From positions 103,760,001 through 103,824,000 of the forward strand of contig JAEOAD010000001.1 in the NCBI GenBank assembly GCA_036365145.1: a stretch of 64,000 nucleotides of DNA. Direction: 5' to 3'. The position numbers and the translations under genes are program-made. How positions within the stretch are numbered: the stretch's first letter is position 1; every line of letters starts with the position of its first letter. The notes under the pieces were generated by a model. That model was not told where the DNA came from. It saw only the letters and a program-made list of their open reading frames with translations, and ran no database searches. The DNA comes from Orientallactaga sibirica. Lineage: Eukaryota > Chordata > Mammalia > Rodentia > Dipodidae. Shown here piece after piece: positions 11,725-20,593 of this stretch.

Positions 11725-11828
11725 GTTTTGCTGTGTCTTGTGTTGAGATTTTCAGAATTGAACCCAGAGCCCACATCTTGCTAAACAGCAAGCATTCTCC
11801 CAGTGAGTTAAATCCACAGCCTTACTTC
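11725..11828 (-). mobile_element. tRNA-derived SINE fragment
   Basis: 'gaacccagagcccacatc' and 'caagcattctcccagtgag' are the reverse complement of a tRNA-type SINE head. Old and short. Confidence 0.45.
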
Positions 11829-12367
11829 TGGAACCACATAGATTCCAATTTCCTTTGAAAATATTTATTCTTTTCTACTGGGTCTTTGTGGATGGTGCTA
11901 CCTTATCCATTTTAAAAGTAAAAGCTGTGTTATATCTTGTCAGTCACTAAATGTGTGAGTTTGGTCTCCAACTCTGTATGACATTCCCTTGGGTAATGTA
12001 TTTCAACTGAAACCTTTTGCCCACTTTCAGTCAAAGCCAAGGCTGACACTCCCTAGTAGCTCTCTTTTCTACTTGTATGAAACATAGTTTATAAAACTAA
12101 TTTTTCCCCATGCATTCTTTGTGTTTTCATGGCAGAAGGAATCCAGTCTGATTTGATGCCCTCATTCTCACTGCTACTATGATTATTTGACACATTTTCT
12201 TACATATGGCACTTTTCAAAACTGAAAATAGAGCACACACCCATTGATGCCTGCAACCTCACTGTTTGGCTCATGTTCACTGAGGTGGGGTCCCATTCTG
12301 TCCTTGACCCTTTTGTCAAACATACCAATTTACTTAAATGAACTTTTTATTTTTTTCTTTTTTAAAA

Positions 12368-12577
12368 AATAGTTAGTTTATTTATTTATTTGAGAGAAAG
12401 AGAGGGGAAGAGGCAGAGCTAAAGAGAGAATGGGTGTGCCAGAGTCTCCAGCCACTGCAAATGAACTCCAGATGCATTTGCCTCCTTGTGTATCTGGCTT
12501 AAGTGGGTCCTGGGAAATCAAACCGGGTCCTTAGGCTTTGCAGGCAAATGCCTTAACCACTAAGTCATTTCTCCAGC
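12368..12577 (-). mobile_element. tRNA-derived SINE
   Basis: (TTTA)n tail, GA-rich stretch, 'tgggtgtgccagagtctcc', 'gatgcatttgcctccttgtg', ending 'gtcatttctccagcc'. Confidence 0.85.
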
Positions 12578-12593
12578 CTGAACTTTTTCAAAT

Positions 12594-12780
12594 TAAATAT
12601 TTTGTTTACTTATTAGTAAGAAGAGAGAGAGAATTGGCACTTCAGGGCCTCTTCTGCTACAAACTCCAGACATATATACCCACTCTGTGCATCAGGCCTT
12701 ATGTGGGTACTAGGGGATTGAACCTAGGTCAGCAGGCTTTGCAAGTAAACACCTTTAACCACTGAGCAATATCCCCATCC
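12594..12780 (-). mobile_element. tRNA-derived SINE
   Basis: A second copy directly after the previous one in the same orientation, with 'ggcttatgtgggta'-like core text ('gccttatgtgggtactagg') and end 'gagcaatatccccatcc'. More diverged. Confidence 0.75.
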
Positions 12781-12794
12781 CTAAATCCTTCATC

Positions 12795-12897
12795 TTAGAT
12801 GTCATTTTTTATTTTCTTACTATGCTGAGGATCAAAACCAAGAACTCTTTGCATGTTGGGCAAGTGCTCTAGTGCTGAGCTATGCTCCCATTGCTTT
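12795..12897 (-). mobile_element. SINE head fragment
   Basis: 'gaggatcaaaaccaagaact' and 'caagtgctctagtgctgagc' look like the reverse complement of a tRNA-type SINE head. Confidence 0.4.
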
Positions 12898-13950
12898 TAT
12901 GTAGTATTTTACATGATCTGTAGGAGGAGTATTTCTGATTCTCTATAGACACCATATTTCCAGAATGAGAGCTACTTGTGCCAGTTTGCATGTTCACTAT
13001 TAAATCCTAACACCTACACATCTGACATGAAGTAGGCTTTGTGTAAACATTTACCTCTCCCCAAACAGAATGAATCAAAATCAATGATATTGCATGCATA
13101 GCTTTCATTGATCATTTCATTGATCATTGTGAAGGATAAGTTCTGACAGTGTTCTAGAATGCATGAATTAATAGCTCAATGCATACTGCTTATATCACTT
13201 TTCAGAAAAGTTACATGATATATGATAAACCAAATAGCTTTGCTATAAATTTTCACCAATGGGTTAATAATTTTTTTCCTTTCAACTCTGAGGAAAATAC
13301 TTGCCATCATTTAACATTGACTGTGCAATGTGTGCTTCTTGTGACCTCTAAACCACTGAGCACAATGCTCTATAGACCAAAGTGTTTGTTTGCTATCAAT
13401 CCTGAACATCATGGGACACACACATTCCCTTGGCTTTTACTTTGTAGTTCAAGAATTTCAAAGGCAGGTTAATTAGCATGAAAAAATGCATGTTTTTTCT
13501 CTCATGAGACATGACTTCATTGCTTAGTTGAGATTACATTGCATTCTTTATTTCTCTTCTACTCAAATCTACACTTGTAGAATTTAGATAGAGGAAAACA
13601 CAATCCTCTTAATGTCTCCTATAACAATTCTGACCATGAAAGGTTAAATACTTCTATGGGCAACTTGAATTTCCGTGACCAGAATTTACACACACAATAA
13701 ACTGAGATCACTATTCCAATGTGCACTAATGGGCCAATATTTTCCTGAAGAAGCAAGTCTCTCCTGTGTATTAATTAGCTTCAGCACTCACTGATACAGA
13801 CAGGAATGTCTCCAGGGCCTGATGTGTCCTCTGTTATACAAGGAGAGTCTGGAAAATCAACTTCAGGGGTAACTATACACTAGAAATACTTCCCGTGGGG
13901 TTTCAGAGATACTTAACTAGGGCACTAAAGAGTGAATCTACTGTGTGTGG
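12898..13950. other. Unassigned sequence left of the provirus
   Basis: No confident repeat or gene. A 97-codon open frame (13179-13472, plus) has no recognisable motif. The last bases before the provirus are G-rich. Confidence 0.4.
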
Positions 13951-13953
13951 GGA

Positions 13954-13959
13954 GGGGGG
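13954..13959. repeat. Target-site duplication, left (G6)
   Basis: Six G just outside the 3' LTR, matched by six G at 20594-20599. Because both flanks are G-rich, chance contributes to this match. Confidence 0.7.
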
Positions 13960-14316
13960 TGTTGCAGTCCCCCCCCAAAGCCAGTTCAGGAGGGACGGTA
14001 GGGTCTCTGCCGAGTTGGGGTGAGCAGTGCAGAGTCACAACACAGACTCTGGGAGCTGGGTGAAAGCGGGAAGCGAGCCTCCGCAAACTTGTTTATTCAG
14101 GAAAATGCACATGGGTTTTAAGGGGCTTGGCTGGCTAATCATTTGTGACCAATGACAGCCTGTCTCTGGATAGGACATCTCGAAGCAGGCTTCTTGTGAG
14201 CATGGGTCTGTAGTTGTTACACCAAGCCTGCGCAGAACGCCATTTCCACAGAAGCCACTTCCTGGTTTCTTCTGCCATGTGGTCTGGCTAGGACCAGGCC
14301 TGTATTGTGCCATACA
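13960..14316 (-). repeat. Provirus 3' LTR (357 bp)
   Basis: On the minus strand it begins TGTATGG and ends CAACA, so it has the TG...CA ends. It contains AATAAA (plus-strand tttatt at 14092-14097), with a TTAAAA TATA-like box about 20 bp upstream. It aligns throughout with 20231-20593 apart from an extra segment of about 20 bp in the other LTR, a small indel near 14240, and scattered substitutions. Confidence 0.93.
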
Positions 14317-14318
14317 TA

Positions 14319-14329
14319 TCCTCCTTTTT
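14319..14329 (-). promoter_or_regulatory. Polypurine tract of the provirus
   Basis: Minus-strand AAAAAGGAGGA lies two bases before the 3' LTR start. This is the expected place for the plus-strand primer of reverse transcription. Confidence 0.75.
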
Positions 14330-15044
14330 GTTTTTATTATTGGTAACCCTGAGAGGTATGGTTTTTTTGCCAAGCCATTGTTGAACACAGGCCCCAAGGG
14401 ATCATCACATGTGATGGTGCCTGTCTTAGTTGTCCCATCTCATGGAATCTTACCCGTCATGGGCTATCCGCCATCCTGGTGAGAAAACCCGAGGGGCATG
14501 GCCTGGTATGGCTTTTAGCATGAGGTCTGGATAGGGGCTAGACCTGTATTGTACCATACATATGAGGCTGTTGCCTAGGAGCCATGGAAGGGCCAAGTGG
14601 GCGTGGCTCTGTGGCATGTGAACAGTCCCACCAAGCGAGAATCAACTAGAGAGGCTGAAAAGGACTGGGGTAGGAAAGGTTGCTGGGTGACTATCCTGAG
14701 TTCACCCTAGTGTCATAGTCAGTAGCATTGACTGTCCTTTATGGTAGCAGCTCAATGTAATCAAAGAAGTTGCAAAGGAATTTATGGCTGGTTGGAGGAT
14801 AGCATTACCATAAGAGGCATTAATAAACAAAAAAGGCAAAGGTGTGGCTAAGGGGAAGTTTGTGCTTGAAGGGGGAGGAACACAGTGAAATAGAGTGGCT
14901 AAAATAAAGCCTAGGAAAAGCATGAGAATCTAGGGTCACTGCACCAAAAAAGTATGGCCTAAGAAGAGTTGTCCAAAACTGGTTTCTGGGAAGTGGTAGT
15001 TGAGAGAAAAGGAGATAAAAGGAGAAAAAAAGAGGGGGATAAGT
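14330..15044 (-). other. Region between pol and 3' LTR, no env
   Basis: The 715 bp where env should lie hold no frame longer than about 80 codons and no recognisable surface or transmembrane protein features. A 73-codon frame (14702-14923) is hydrophobic at its start but has no motif I recognise. A 40-bp copy of the LTR outer end occurs at 14524-14563. The region is far too short for a normal env of about 2 kb, so env has been lost or replaced. Confidence 0.75.
14524..14563 (-). repeat. Partial duplicate of the LTR start
   Basis: 'ggtctggataggggctagac' then 'ctgtattgtaccatacatat' closely repeats the end of the 3' LTR and the next bases at 14281-14319. It is about 240 bp inside the provirus and has no purine tract next to it. 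Confidence 0.75.
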
Positions 15045-15797
15045 TTAAAGTCCCATGTGCAGCCTGAGGGGTTTGTCATCATCCTCTTCATCAAGGCTAG
15101 TCGCTGAGTCAGTGACTGGATGGATGTTTCTGGCAGGAATCCAAACTGGGATCTGTGAAGTTTCTGGAAAGACACAAGCGTACCCTTGGCCCTGCATTAA
15201 AAGAGGGTGGGGCCCCTTCCAAATATTAGTAAGAGGATCTTTCTAGCAGACTAAGGGTAAGGGTATTGTGGTTGGTTGGGATCTCCAATGTTTGTAGGCT
15301 GGGGAGAGTCCTGCCTCATCAAAGGTGAGAAAATTGAGGGTGAAAAGAGCTTCCACTAGGGCCAAGTGGGGGTCCTTGGGCAACATAGTGGACTTCTGTT
15401 TTATAATTAGTTCCTTTAGGGTCCAGTTTGTTCTCTCCACAATGGCTTGTCCTTGTGGGTTGTAGGGGATCCCAAGGGAGTGTTTTATTCCCCAAGATTC
15501 CATGAAGGATGTGAATTGGGCAGATGTGTATTCAGGGCCATTGTCAGTTTTAATTGACCAGGGTATGCCCATAACCAACATAGCGGTTTTGGTTGCCTTA
15601 ATGACATGGGACACCTTTTTCCCTGAGAGAGCAATAGCAAAAGTAAGCTTAGAGTAAGTGTCCACAATGACATGGACATATTTGAGGTTACCAAAGGAAG
15701 GTATGTGGGTAACATCCATCTGCCAGATAGAATTTGGGGTAAAGCCTCTAGGATTGACTCCTTGAGGCTGTAGGGGGCCCAGGGGGGCTGGGGGCAC
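15045..15797 (-). pseudogene. pol: Provirus pol: integrase core and C-terminus, interrupted
   Basis: Integrase inserts the reverse-transcribed DNA into host chromosomes. The open frame 15243-15797 holds the catalytic core. Counting from 15797, the three acidic residues are Asp28 (in WQMDVTHI), Asp85 (in KTDNGPEY) and Glu121 (in AIVERTNW), giving the D,D-35-E spacing of retroviral integrases. A TAG at 15243-15245 interrupts the frame. The same frame then stays open for 65 further codons to a TAA at 15045-15047, with text typical of the C-terminal DNA-binding domain (IWKGPHPLL, then VWIPARN). The zinc-binding N-terminus is encoded upstream in another frame (see the RNase H entry). The shift lies near 15775-15800 in a G-rich run. 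The triad is intact but the product would be broken. Confidence 0.9.
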
Positions 15798-16914
15798 ATG
15801 CCTTACAGGTACGGGTTAAATGTTTGCATTGGCTAAGCGAGAGCTCAGGATATGGGGTTTTTAGATTAGTGGGGGTTAGATGGAACCATTGGTGTAAATG
15901 TCTAGCTTGTTCTAAAGGTGGCAAGGAGGAGACAGCAATAAATTTGTCTACCTGCGAATTCCCATCAGCAATAAAGCCAGGCAGACCAGTGTGTGAGCAA
16001 ACATGCTCAATAAACCAAGGGTACGATGTGTTTTCCATCTTCAATTGTAAAGTGGAGATGGCAATGTCTATGGGATGATGAGAGGGCCTGGGATTGGCTA
16101 AGGGCAGTACCTTTGTCATTTGAACAGCATAACTGCTGTCAGAGAATATGTTGACAGGCTCTTGTTGACAGAGCTCTAAGACTCTGATGATGGCATATAG
16201 TTCCCCTAGCTGGACTGAATGGGGGTTAGGGAACTTAAGGGCCTCATCTGGTTGATTGGCTCTCTTAATAATTAGCCCATAGGTATGTTTATTGGCATCT
16301 GTAAAGGCCGAGGCTGCTAAGGGTATTGGCTGACAGGAAGGCCTGGAGAAATAGTTAGTCTTTAGGGGTAAAGCCGTTAGGGATTGAAGTAGTTTGTGAG
16401 CGGGGAGATGGTTGTCTATCTCATTGGGGAATCCCACCATTAGGATGTGGAAAAAGGGGTCCTTCCTAAAAAGAAGTTGAAGTTCAGACATGGGGATGGG
16501 CAGAATTATTTTGGAGGGTTCCATATTATAGATTTTGTTAGTGTAGGCACGTGCCTTAATTGCTATGAGGAGCATTGCTTGTAGGTTGGTGGTGAGTTTA
16601 TGGGCCTGTGCCCATGAGGGATGTACCCAGTAAAGGGGAGATTGGTTTTGCCAGATGACTCCCAACGGCACCCCTGTCGTCCAAAGGATCACATTTAGAA
16701 TTGGGGCAGATGGGTCATATCTTGTGAGGGTCATACAAAAGAGGTAGTGGGATATTTTATGTAACAAATTTTTGGAGTGATCGTTTAGAGGAAATTTTCC
16801 TTGAAGGCTTGTCAGTAACTCTAAGGAGGTCATAGAGCGGTAGGAGTTCACTAGGAGGTATGGGCAAGAAAGGTTTGAGCCAGTTAATTTGGCCACAGAG
16901 TTTTTGGAGCTCAT
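15748..16914 (-). pseudogene. pol: Provirus pol: RT connection, RNase H and integrase N-terminus
   Basis: This 388-codon open frame continues pol after a frameshift. Residues about 40-195 correspond to the RT thumb/connection. The RNase H domain follows: Asp206 (AFTDAN), Glu238 (LGELYA), Asp259 (FSDSSYA) and Asp317 (IADGNS) match the four metal-binding carboxylates, with the catalytic-loop His308 (SHTG) also present. RNase H removes the RNA strand after DNA synthesis. From about residue 335 the integrase zinc domain begins, with His341/His345 and a Cys370-x2-Cys373 pair. The first 30-40 residues overlap the RT frame at 16757-16914 and are probably out-of-frame translation, so the real junction lies within about 16790-16830. 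Confidence 0.88.
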
Positions 16915-17690
16915 TGAGAGAACAACGGTCCTTTATTAGAAGGTGAGGGGTAAGTGGTTGTCTAGTAGTGGAAATTTTGTATACTAAAAATCCAAAAGGG
17001 GGCACTGTTTGAACTTTTTCATTCGCTATGGCAAACCCATGTTTTTTGAGGTCCTCAATGAGTAATTTAAGAAGGTCCAAAAGGGCATTTTTTGAGGTAT
17101 GTGCAATCAAAAGATCATCCATGTAATGAACAAGAAGGCATTTAGATTGTATTCTCACCGTGGCAGAGGATATAAACATTTGGCAAATAGAAGGACTATT
17201 TTTCATGCCTTGGGGGAGAACCCTCCATTGATTTCTTTTAGCTGGGATAGAATGGTTGGTCTCCCACACAGTAAAGGCGAAATAGGGCCTGTCCTCTGGT
17301 GCCAAAGGGATAGAGAAAAAGCAATCTTTAATATCTAAGACAACTATATGGTGGTTAGTAGGGATGGCTCCAGGGTGGGGGAGGCCAGTCTGAAAAGAGC
17401 CCATTTTTAACATATGTTTATTAACCTGGCGAAGGTCTTGGAGCAGTCTATGTTTACCAGGTTTCTTTTTAATGACAAAGATGGGGGAATTATGGGGGCT
17501 AATAGAGGGCTCAATATGGCCAAGAGCAAGCATTTCTTGAATAAGGGATTTGAGAATAGTTAATTTAGGTTCTAGTATAGGCCACTGTTCAACCCAAATG
17601 GGTTCCGTGGTATCCCACTCAAGGCATATGGGAGCGGTAGGGGATCGGACAGTGGCCTCTAGAATTGGGGGTGATGATGAGTGGCAGGTG
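16757..17690 (-). pseudogene. pol: Provirus pol: reverse transcriptase palm/fingers
   Basis: Reverse transcriptase copies viral RNA into DNA. The frame is open from about 17690, overlapping the end of pro by about 30 bp in the -1 direction, down to a stop at 16757. Landmarks numbered from the Met at 17533: SPIFVIKKK (16-24), HRLLQDLR (28-35), the first catalytic Asp in VVLDIKDCFF (Asp67, with Asp70), LPQGMKNSP (106-114) and the catalytic YMDD box (137-140, DNA 17114-17125). The LPQGMKNSP form and YMDD fit class II retroviruses. The last 25-30 residues before the stop no longer resemble RT, which places the frameshift near 16790-16830. The palm is otherwise intact. Confidence 0.92.
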
Positions 17691-18130
17691 ATTTTGAGGG
17701 GTTGGGTAGCCCCGAAAGGCCAATAGTATCACAGGTGATAACATCATCATAAAACACCTGGTCATCTGTTGTTATGACAACACCCATGTCAGTAAGGAGG
17801 TCTCTGCCCCAGAGGGTATTGGGGACATTTGCTACCAGGGGGAAAAACTCCCCCATGTTGCCATCATAGTCTTTCCATGTAACTGGTCTCCTAACCTGTC
17901 TAGTAGTCTGTTGTCCCCCAACACCCCCAATATTGGGACCATCTTTATAGGCCCAATTGGGCATGCGGAGTACATCATTGGCATAGATAATAGTGGCATC
18001 TGCACCTGTGTCTACTATGCCCTTGAATTCAACCCCATCCAAAAGGACAGAGAAGTGGAATGTATGGTCATAAACAGGCAGAGTCCATCTAATGTGGGGG
18101 TTGTTCCCTTTTACTTGCAGGGCTGAGGGT
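17659..18130 (-). pseudogene. pro: Provirus pro: aspartic protease
   Basis: Retroviral protease cuts the Gag and Gag-Pol precursors. The active-site motif DTGAD is at 17998-18012, followed by TIIYA. The later GRDLL segment (near 17800) resembles the C-terminal GRD/N helix of the family. The frame is open upstream through the end of gag, so the usual start would be by ribosomal frameshift. Here pro lies +1 rather than the normal -1 relative to the NC frame, so an indel is likely. It stops at TAG 17659-17661 within the overlap with pol. There is only about 150 bp between the last NC knuckle and DTGAD, so no dUTPase domain precedes protease. The protease domain itself shows no internal stop. Confidence 0.9.
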
Positions 18131-18163
18131 TGCCCCTGGGGAAGTTTAAGGCAGAGAATTTTT

Positions 18164-18205
18164 GCAATCCTTGGCCCAATGATATCCCCTTTGACATTTA
18201 GGGCA
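18164..18205 (-). other. NC zinc knuckle 2 (intact)
   Basis: Minus-strand codons read CPKCQRGYHWAKDC, a perfect C-x2-C-x4-H-x4-C knuckle that binds zinc and viral RNA. Confidence 0.95.
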
Positions 18206-18244
18206 GGGGGTTGGGTATCTTAAAATAGGCTTAGTTGTGGTTGG

Positions 18245-18286
18245 ACAGGTTCTCTGAAGGTGTCCTGGTTAGCCACAGCCGCAGCA
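18245..18286 (-). other. NC zinc knuckle 1 (interrupted by stop)
   Basis: Minus-strand codons read CCGCG-stop-PGHLQRTC. The C-x2-C-x4-H-x4-C spacing is kept, but position 6 is TAA (18269-18271). Confidence 0.93.
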
Positions 18287-19587
18287 AAGGGGTGGTTGTT
18301 GGGTAGGCTTTTGACCCATGGTCAGGGTTTGTATTGAGGCAGCCAGGGCCTCAAGGGGGGCAGACACAGGATTGATATCTTTGGTAGATACAATCCATTT
18401 ATGGAGATCCTCATTACTCACGGCAGCAATAGCATTACACGCTGCCACGGATGCTCCTTCCCATGTCAGTTACTTAACTAAAGTGTCCCTGGCAGGGCCA
18501 GGGGGAGTGCATAGGTCCACAGACTCCATCACACAAGAGAGGAAATCTGTGAAGCCCTTGGACCAGGTTACAAAAATAGGTATCCGGCCTCTGTGGGAGG
18601 CAGGCCTCAAGCCCTTGAAGGGATAAAGATTTAACTTGGTCAAAGTAGGCATGTATGCCCACTGTGGCTTGTGATATAGGGTCTGTATAAGGTCCTGTGC
18701 CAAGGAGAATGTCCAAGGTAATTCCATTCTTAAGATTTTGGCAGGCCTGGGATTCAGCCAGGTCACTATAGGCGGCTTTCCATTGGAGGAATTCGGGGGG
18801 GGGGGAGAAGGACTGCCTTGAGGAGCAAATACCAGTCATAGTAAGTCTGAAGATGGATGGCCCATTGTAAGAGGACTTGTTCAAAGTAAGAAGAGTCAAC
18901 GCCAGATTCCTGGGCTGCCTTATGGATGAGAGCCAGATCAAAGAGGGGGGTGGGGTACCAAGGCCTGGCTGTTGCATCCGGCCCTACATTAACAGGGAAG
19001 GGGCATGTCAGGGAACAGGCAGTCGCCTGGGTTTGTACAGGACTGAGCGGGGGAGGTCCTTGCAAGGGTAAAGAGGGGGAGGGGCAGTTGTGAGTGTGGC
19101 TGTAGCAGGAGGGGGTTGGGGTGATGGCCTATTATCATTTAAAGGTTTGACTTCCTCCTTACCTGAGTTATCGTAAGAGGGGACGAGCTTTGAAGAGCCA
19201 GTTCAGGTTCCTCCTCATATTGTTTGTTATGGGCAGAAATGACTTCCTCCACTGTGGTGCCTTTAAGGCAGGCAATTATGGCAAGGAGGATAGAAAAGAA
19301 TGGAGCAGGGGGTGTGTGCCCTTCATAAACCTCACGTTTCTTTGCAAGGAATAGAACCGAGGACCAAATGTTAGTGTCCCAGATGTTCTCCAGACTGATC
19401 CATGGGGCTAAAACGAGAGTTTCATCCCAAAAGCTATGGAGGTCTTTTTGTTTTACTTTTAAGCCACATTGCAGGAGGAGGGCCTTAAGAGCCTGCAATT
19501 GTGGCGTGCTCTGGTGGGGAGGGAGGTTGCCCATTACCGCGTGGTGTTGTTTGATGGGGGGGGGGGGAGGGCTGGGACACTCCTGAA

Positions 19588-19881
19588 TCAAAGAAACTGA
19601 GAAAAATAATAACACAGATCAAAAATGATAGACCAGAGGATGATCATGCAAACCACAAGTCCTAATGCTGGGGCCAGCTTAGACATACGGATAGAGTGTT
19701 TAGGACCCACGTATCTTGTGCTTAGTGGGGGACTTCCATGGGTCATTACTCCATGGCCATATGCCCACACGGTGTCTCCGGGGAGGCTCAGCCAAAGGCC
19801 TCGCCTTGGTTCCGAAATCAGGTGGGTCAGACCCTTATTGAGATTTCGCCGGGATGAACCAGATAATGGAGGGGCCAACAT
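19588..19881 (-). CDS. Upstream ORF in provirus leader with C-terminal hydrophobic segment
   Basis: The frame has a true ATG (19879-19881), 97 codons, and stops 54 bp before the gag ATG. It is Arg/Ser/Pro-rich at first, and its last 25-30 residues form a strongly hydrophobic stretch around LGLVVCMIILWSIIF, long enough for one membrane span. I do not recognise the protein. It could be a leader-encoded peptide, a relic of another reading frame, or chance. No homology can be claimed. It sits directly upstream of the matrix region, where some other retroviruses carry extended gag leaders. Confidence 0.35.
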   Translation of the reverse strand: MLAPPLSGSSRRNLNKGLTHLISEPRRGLWLSLPGDTVWAYGHGVMTHGSPPLSTRYVGPKHSIRMSKLAPALGLVVCMIILWSIIFDLCYYFSQFL

Positions 19882-20010
19882 AGGCTTCAGGGCTGTGCGG
19901 CAGTGCGTGCCTTCCTATGGGGGGGAGGACAAACAAAGGAAAAGGGGGGAGGAAGGGGCTGCCTGCTCACCCACAGGCAACTGTCAGCACATGGAACAGC
20001 AAGGGGCTTT

Positions 20011-20205
20011 TCTCACCAATGATGAAGAACTGGGCATCTTGCCAAATGCAGAGGGGCCTGCTCACCAGACATTCAAGAATGTGGTGTCTTGCCAGACGTC
20101 GAGGGGGCTACTCGCCGAAGATCAAGGAGGGGGCATCTTGCCAAACGCCGAGGGAGCTACTTGCCGAAGATCAAGGAGGAGGCGTCTCGCCATTGCCGAT
20201 GGGGT
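20011..20205 (-). repeat. Tandem repeat, 4 units of about 49-50 bp, in provirus leader
   Basis: Units begin near 20011-20015, 20064, 20114 and 20163. The last two share 'gccgaagatcaaggagg' exactly 49 bp apart. Each unit also carries a variant of 'ggcatcttgccaaa' followed by 'cgagggagctac'. The leftmost units are more diverged. Confidence 0.85.
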
Positions 20206-20210
20206 AGTGG

Positions 20211-20228
20211 GTCCCTGTTCAGGCTCCA
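20211..20228 (-). promoter_or_regulatory. Primer binding site, tRNA-Lys-like
   Basis: The minus strand reads TGGAGCCTGAACAGGGAC two bases after the 5' LTR. From memory of the tRNA-Lys3 site (TGGCGCCCGAACAGGGAC) this differs at two positions. It would prime minus-strand DNA synthesis. Confidence 0.8.
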
Positions 20229-20230
20229 GA

Positions 20231-20593
20231 TGTTGCGGTCCCCCCCAAGGCCAGCTCAGGAGGGATGGTAGGGGCTCTGCCGAGTTGGGGTGAGCAGCGC
20301 AGAGTCACAACACAGACTCTGGGAGTTGGGTGAAAGCGGGAAGCGAGCCTCCGCAAACTCATTTATTCAGGAAAATGCATGTGAGTTTTAAGGGGCTTGA
20401 CTAGCTAATCCTTGTATGGGGTGGTCCCCTTTATGTGACCAATGACAGCCTGTCTCTGGATAGGACATCTCGTAGCAGGCTTCTCGCAAGCATGGGACTG
20501 TAGTTGTTGTCACAACAAGCCTGCGCAGAACACCACTTCCTGTTTTCTTCTGCCATGCGGTCTGGCTTGGACCAGGCCTATATTGTGCCATAC
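20231..20593 (-). repeat. Provirus 5' LTR (about 363 bp)
   Basis: Paired with 13960-14316. It holds AATAAA (plus-strand tttatt at 20362-20367) and a TTAAAA TATA-like box near 20386-20391. It has an extra segment of about 20 bp near 20412-20433 that the 3' LTR lacks. The outermost base differs from the internal LTR edge, so the boundary could be one base longer. Confidence 0.92.

Larger units (their letters stand above)
18146..19534 (-). pseudogene. gag: Provirus gag (MA-CA-NC), frameshifted
   Basis: Gag builds the virus core. The ATG at 19532-19534 starts MGNLPPH. The Gly2 after Met fits an N-myristoylation signal, and it is preferred to an in-frame Met 27 codons upstream. The matrix frame runs to a stop at 19139. 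Capsid is spread over three frames: 18766-19065, 18474-18977 (FLQWKAAYSDLAESQ, typical of class II capsid), and 18470-18766, which carries the major-homology-like segment (near 18530-18560). A run of ten G on the plus strand near 18796-18806 marks one shift. TAA at 18470-18472 and TAA at 18269-18271 break the final frame. Two CCHC knuckles follow, and the frame ends at TAA 18146-18148. Matrix and NC share one frame, so the capsid shifts compensate overall. Confidence 0.88.
19535..20210 (-). other. Provirus leader (5' untranslated region)
   Basis: A 676-bp leader between the primer site and gag. It contains tandem repeats (20011-20205) and an ATG-started frame (19588-19881). The 222-codon plus-strand frame across it is antisense to the leader and is treated as chance in GC-rich repeats. 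Confidence 0.8.

Noticed and set aside
14330..15044. Possible env remnant downstream of pol
   Set aside because: No frame over about 80 codons, no cleavage site, fusion peptide or anchor I can point to, and too little length.
20011..20205. CRISPR-like array
   Set aside because: Units are contiguous 49-50-bp tandem repeats without unique spacers, inside a retroviral leader in a mammalian genome.
19625..20293. 222-codon plus-strand open frame, the longest on that strand in the provirus
   Set aside because: It is antisense to the retroviral leader and includes the primer site, LTR edge and tandem repeats. Its Gly/Arg-rich translation follows from GC-rich repeats, and other frames overlap it.
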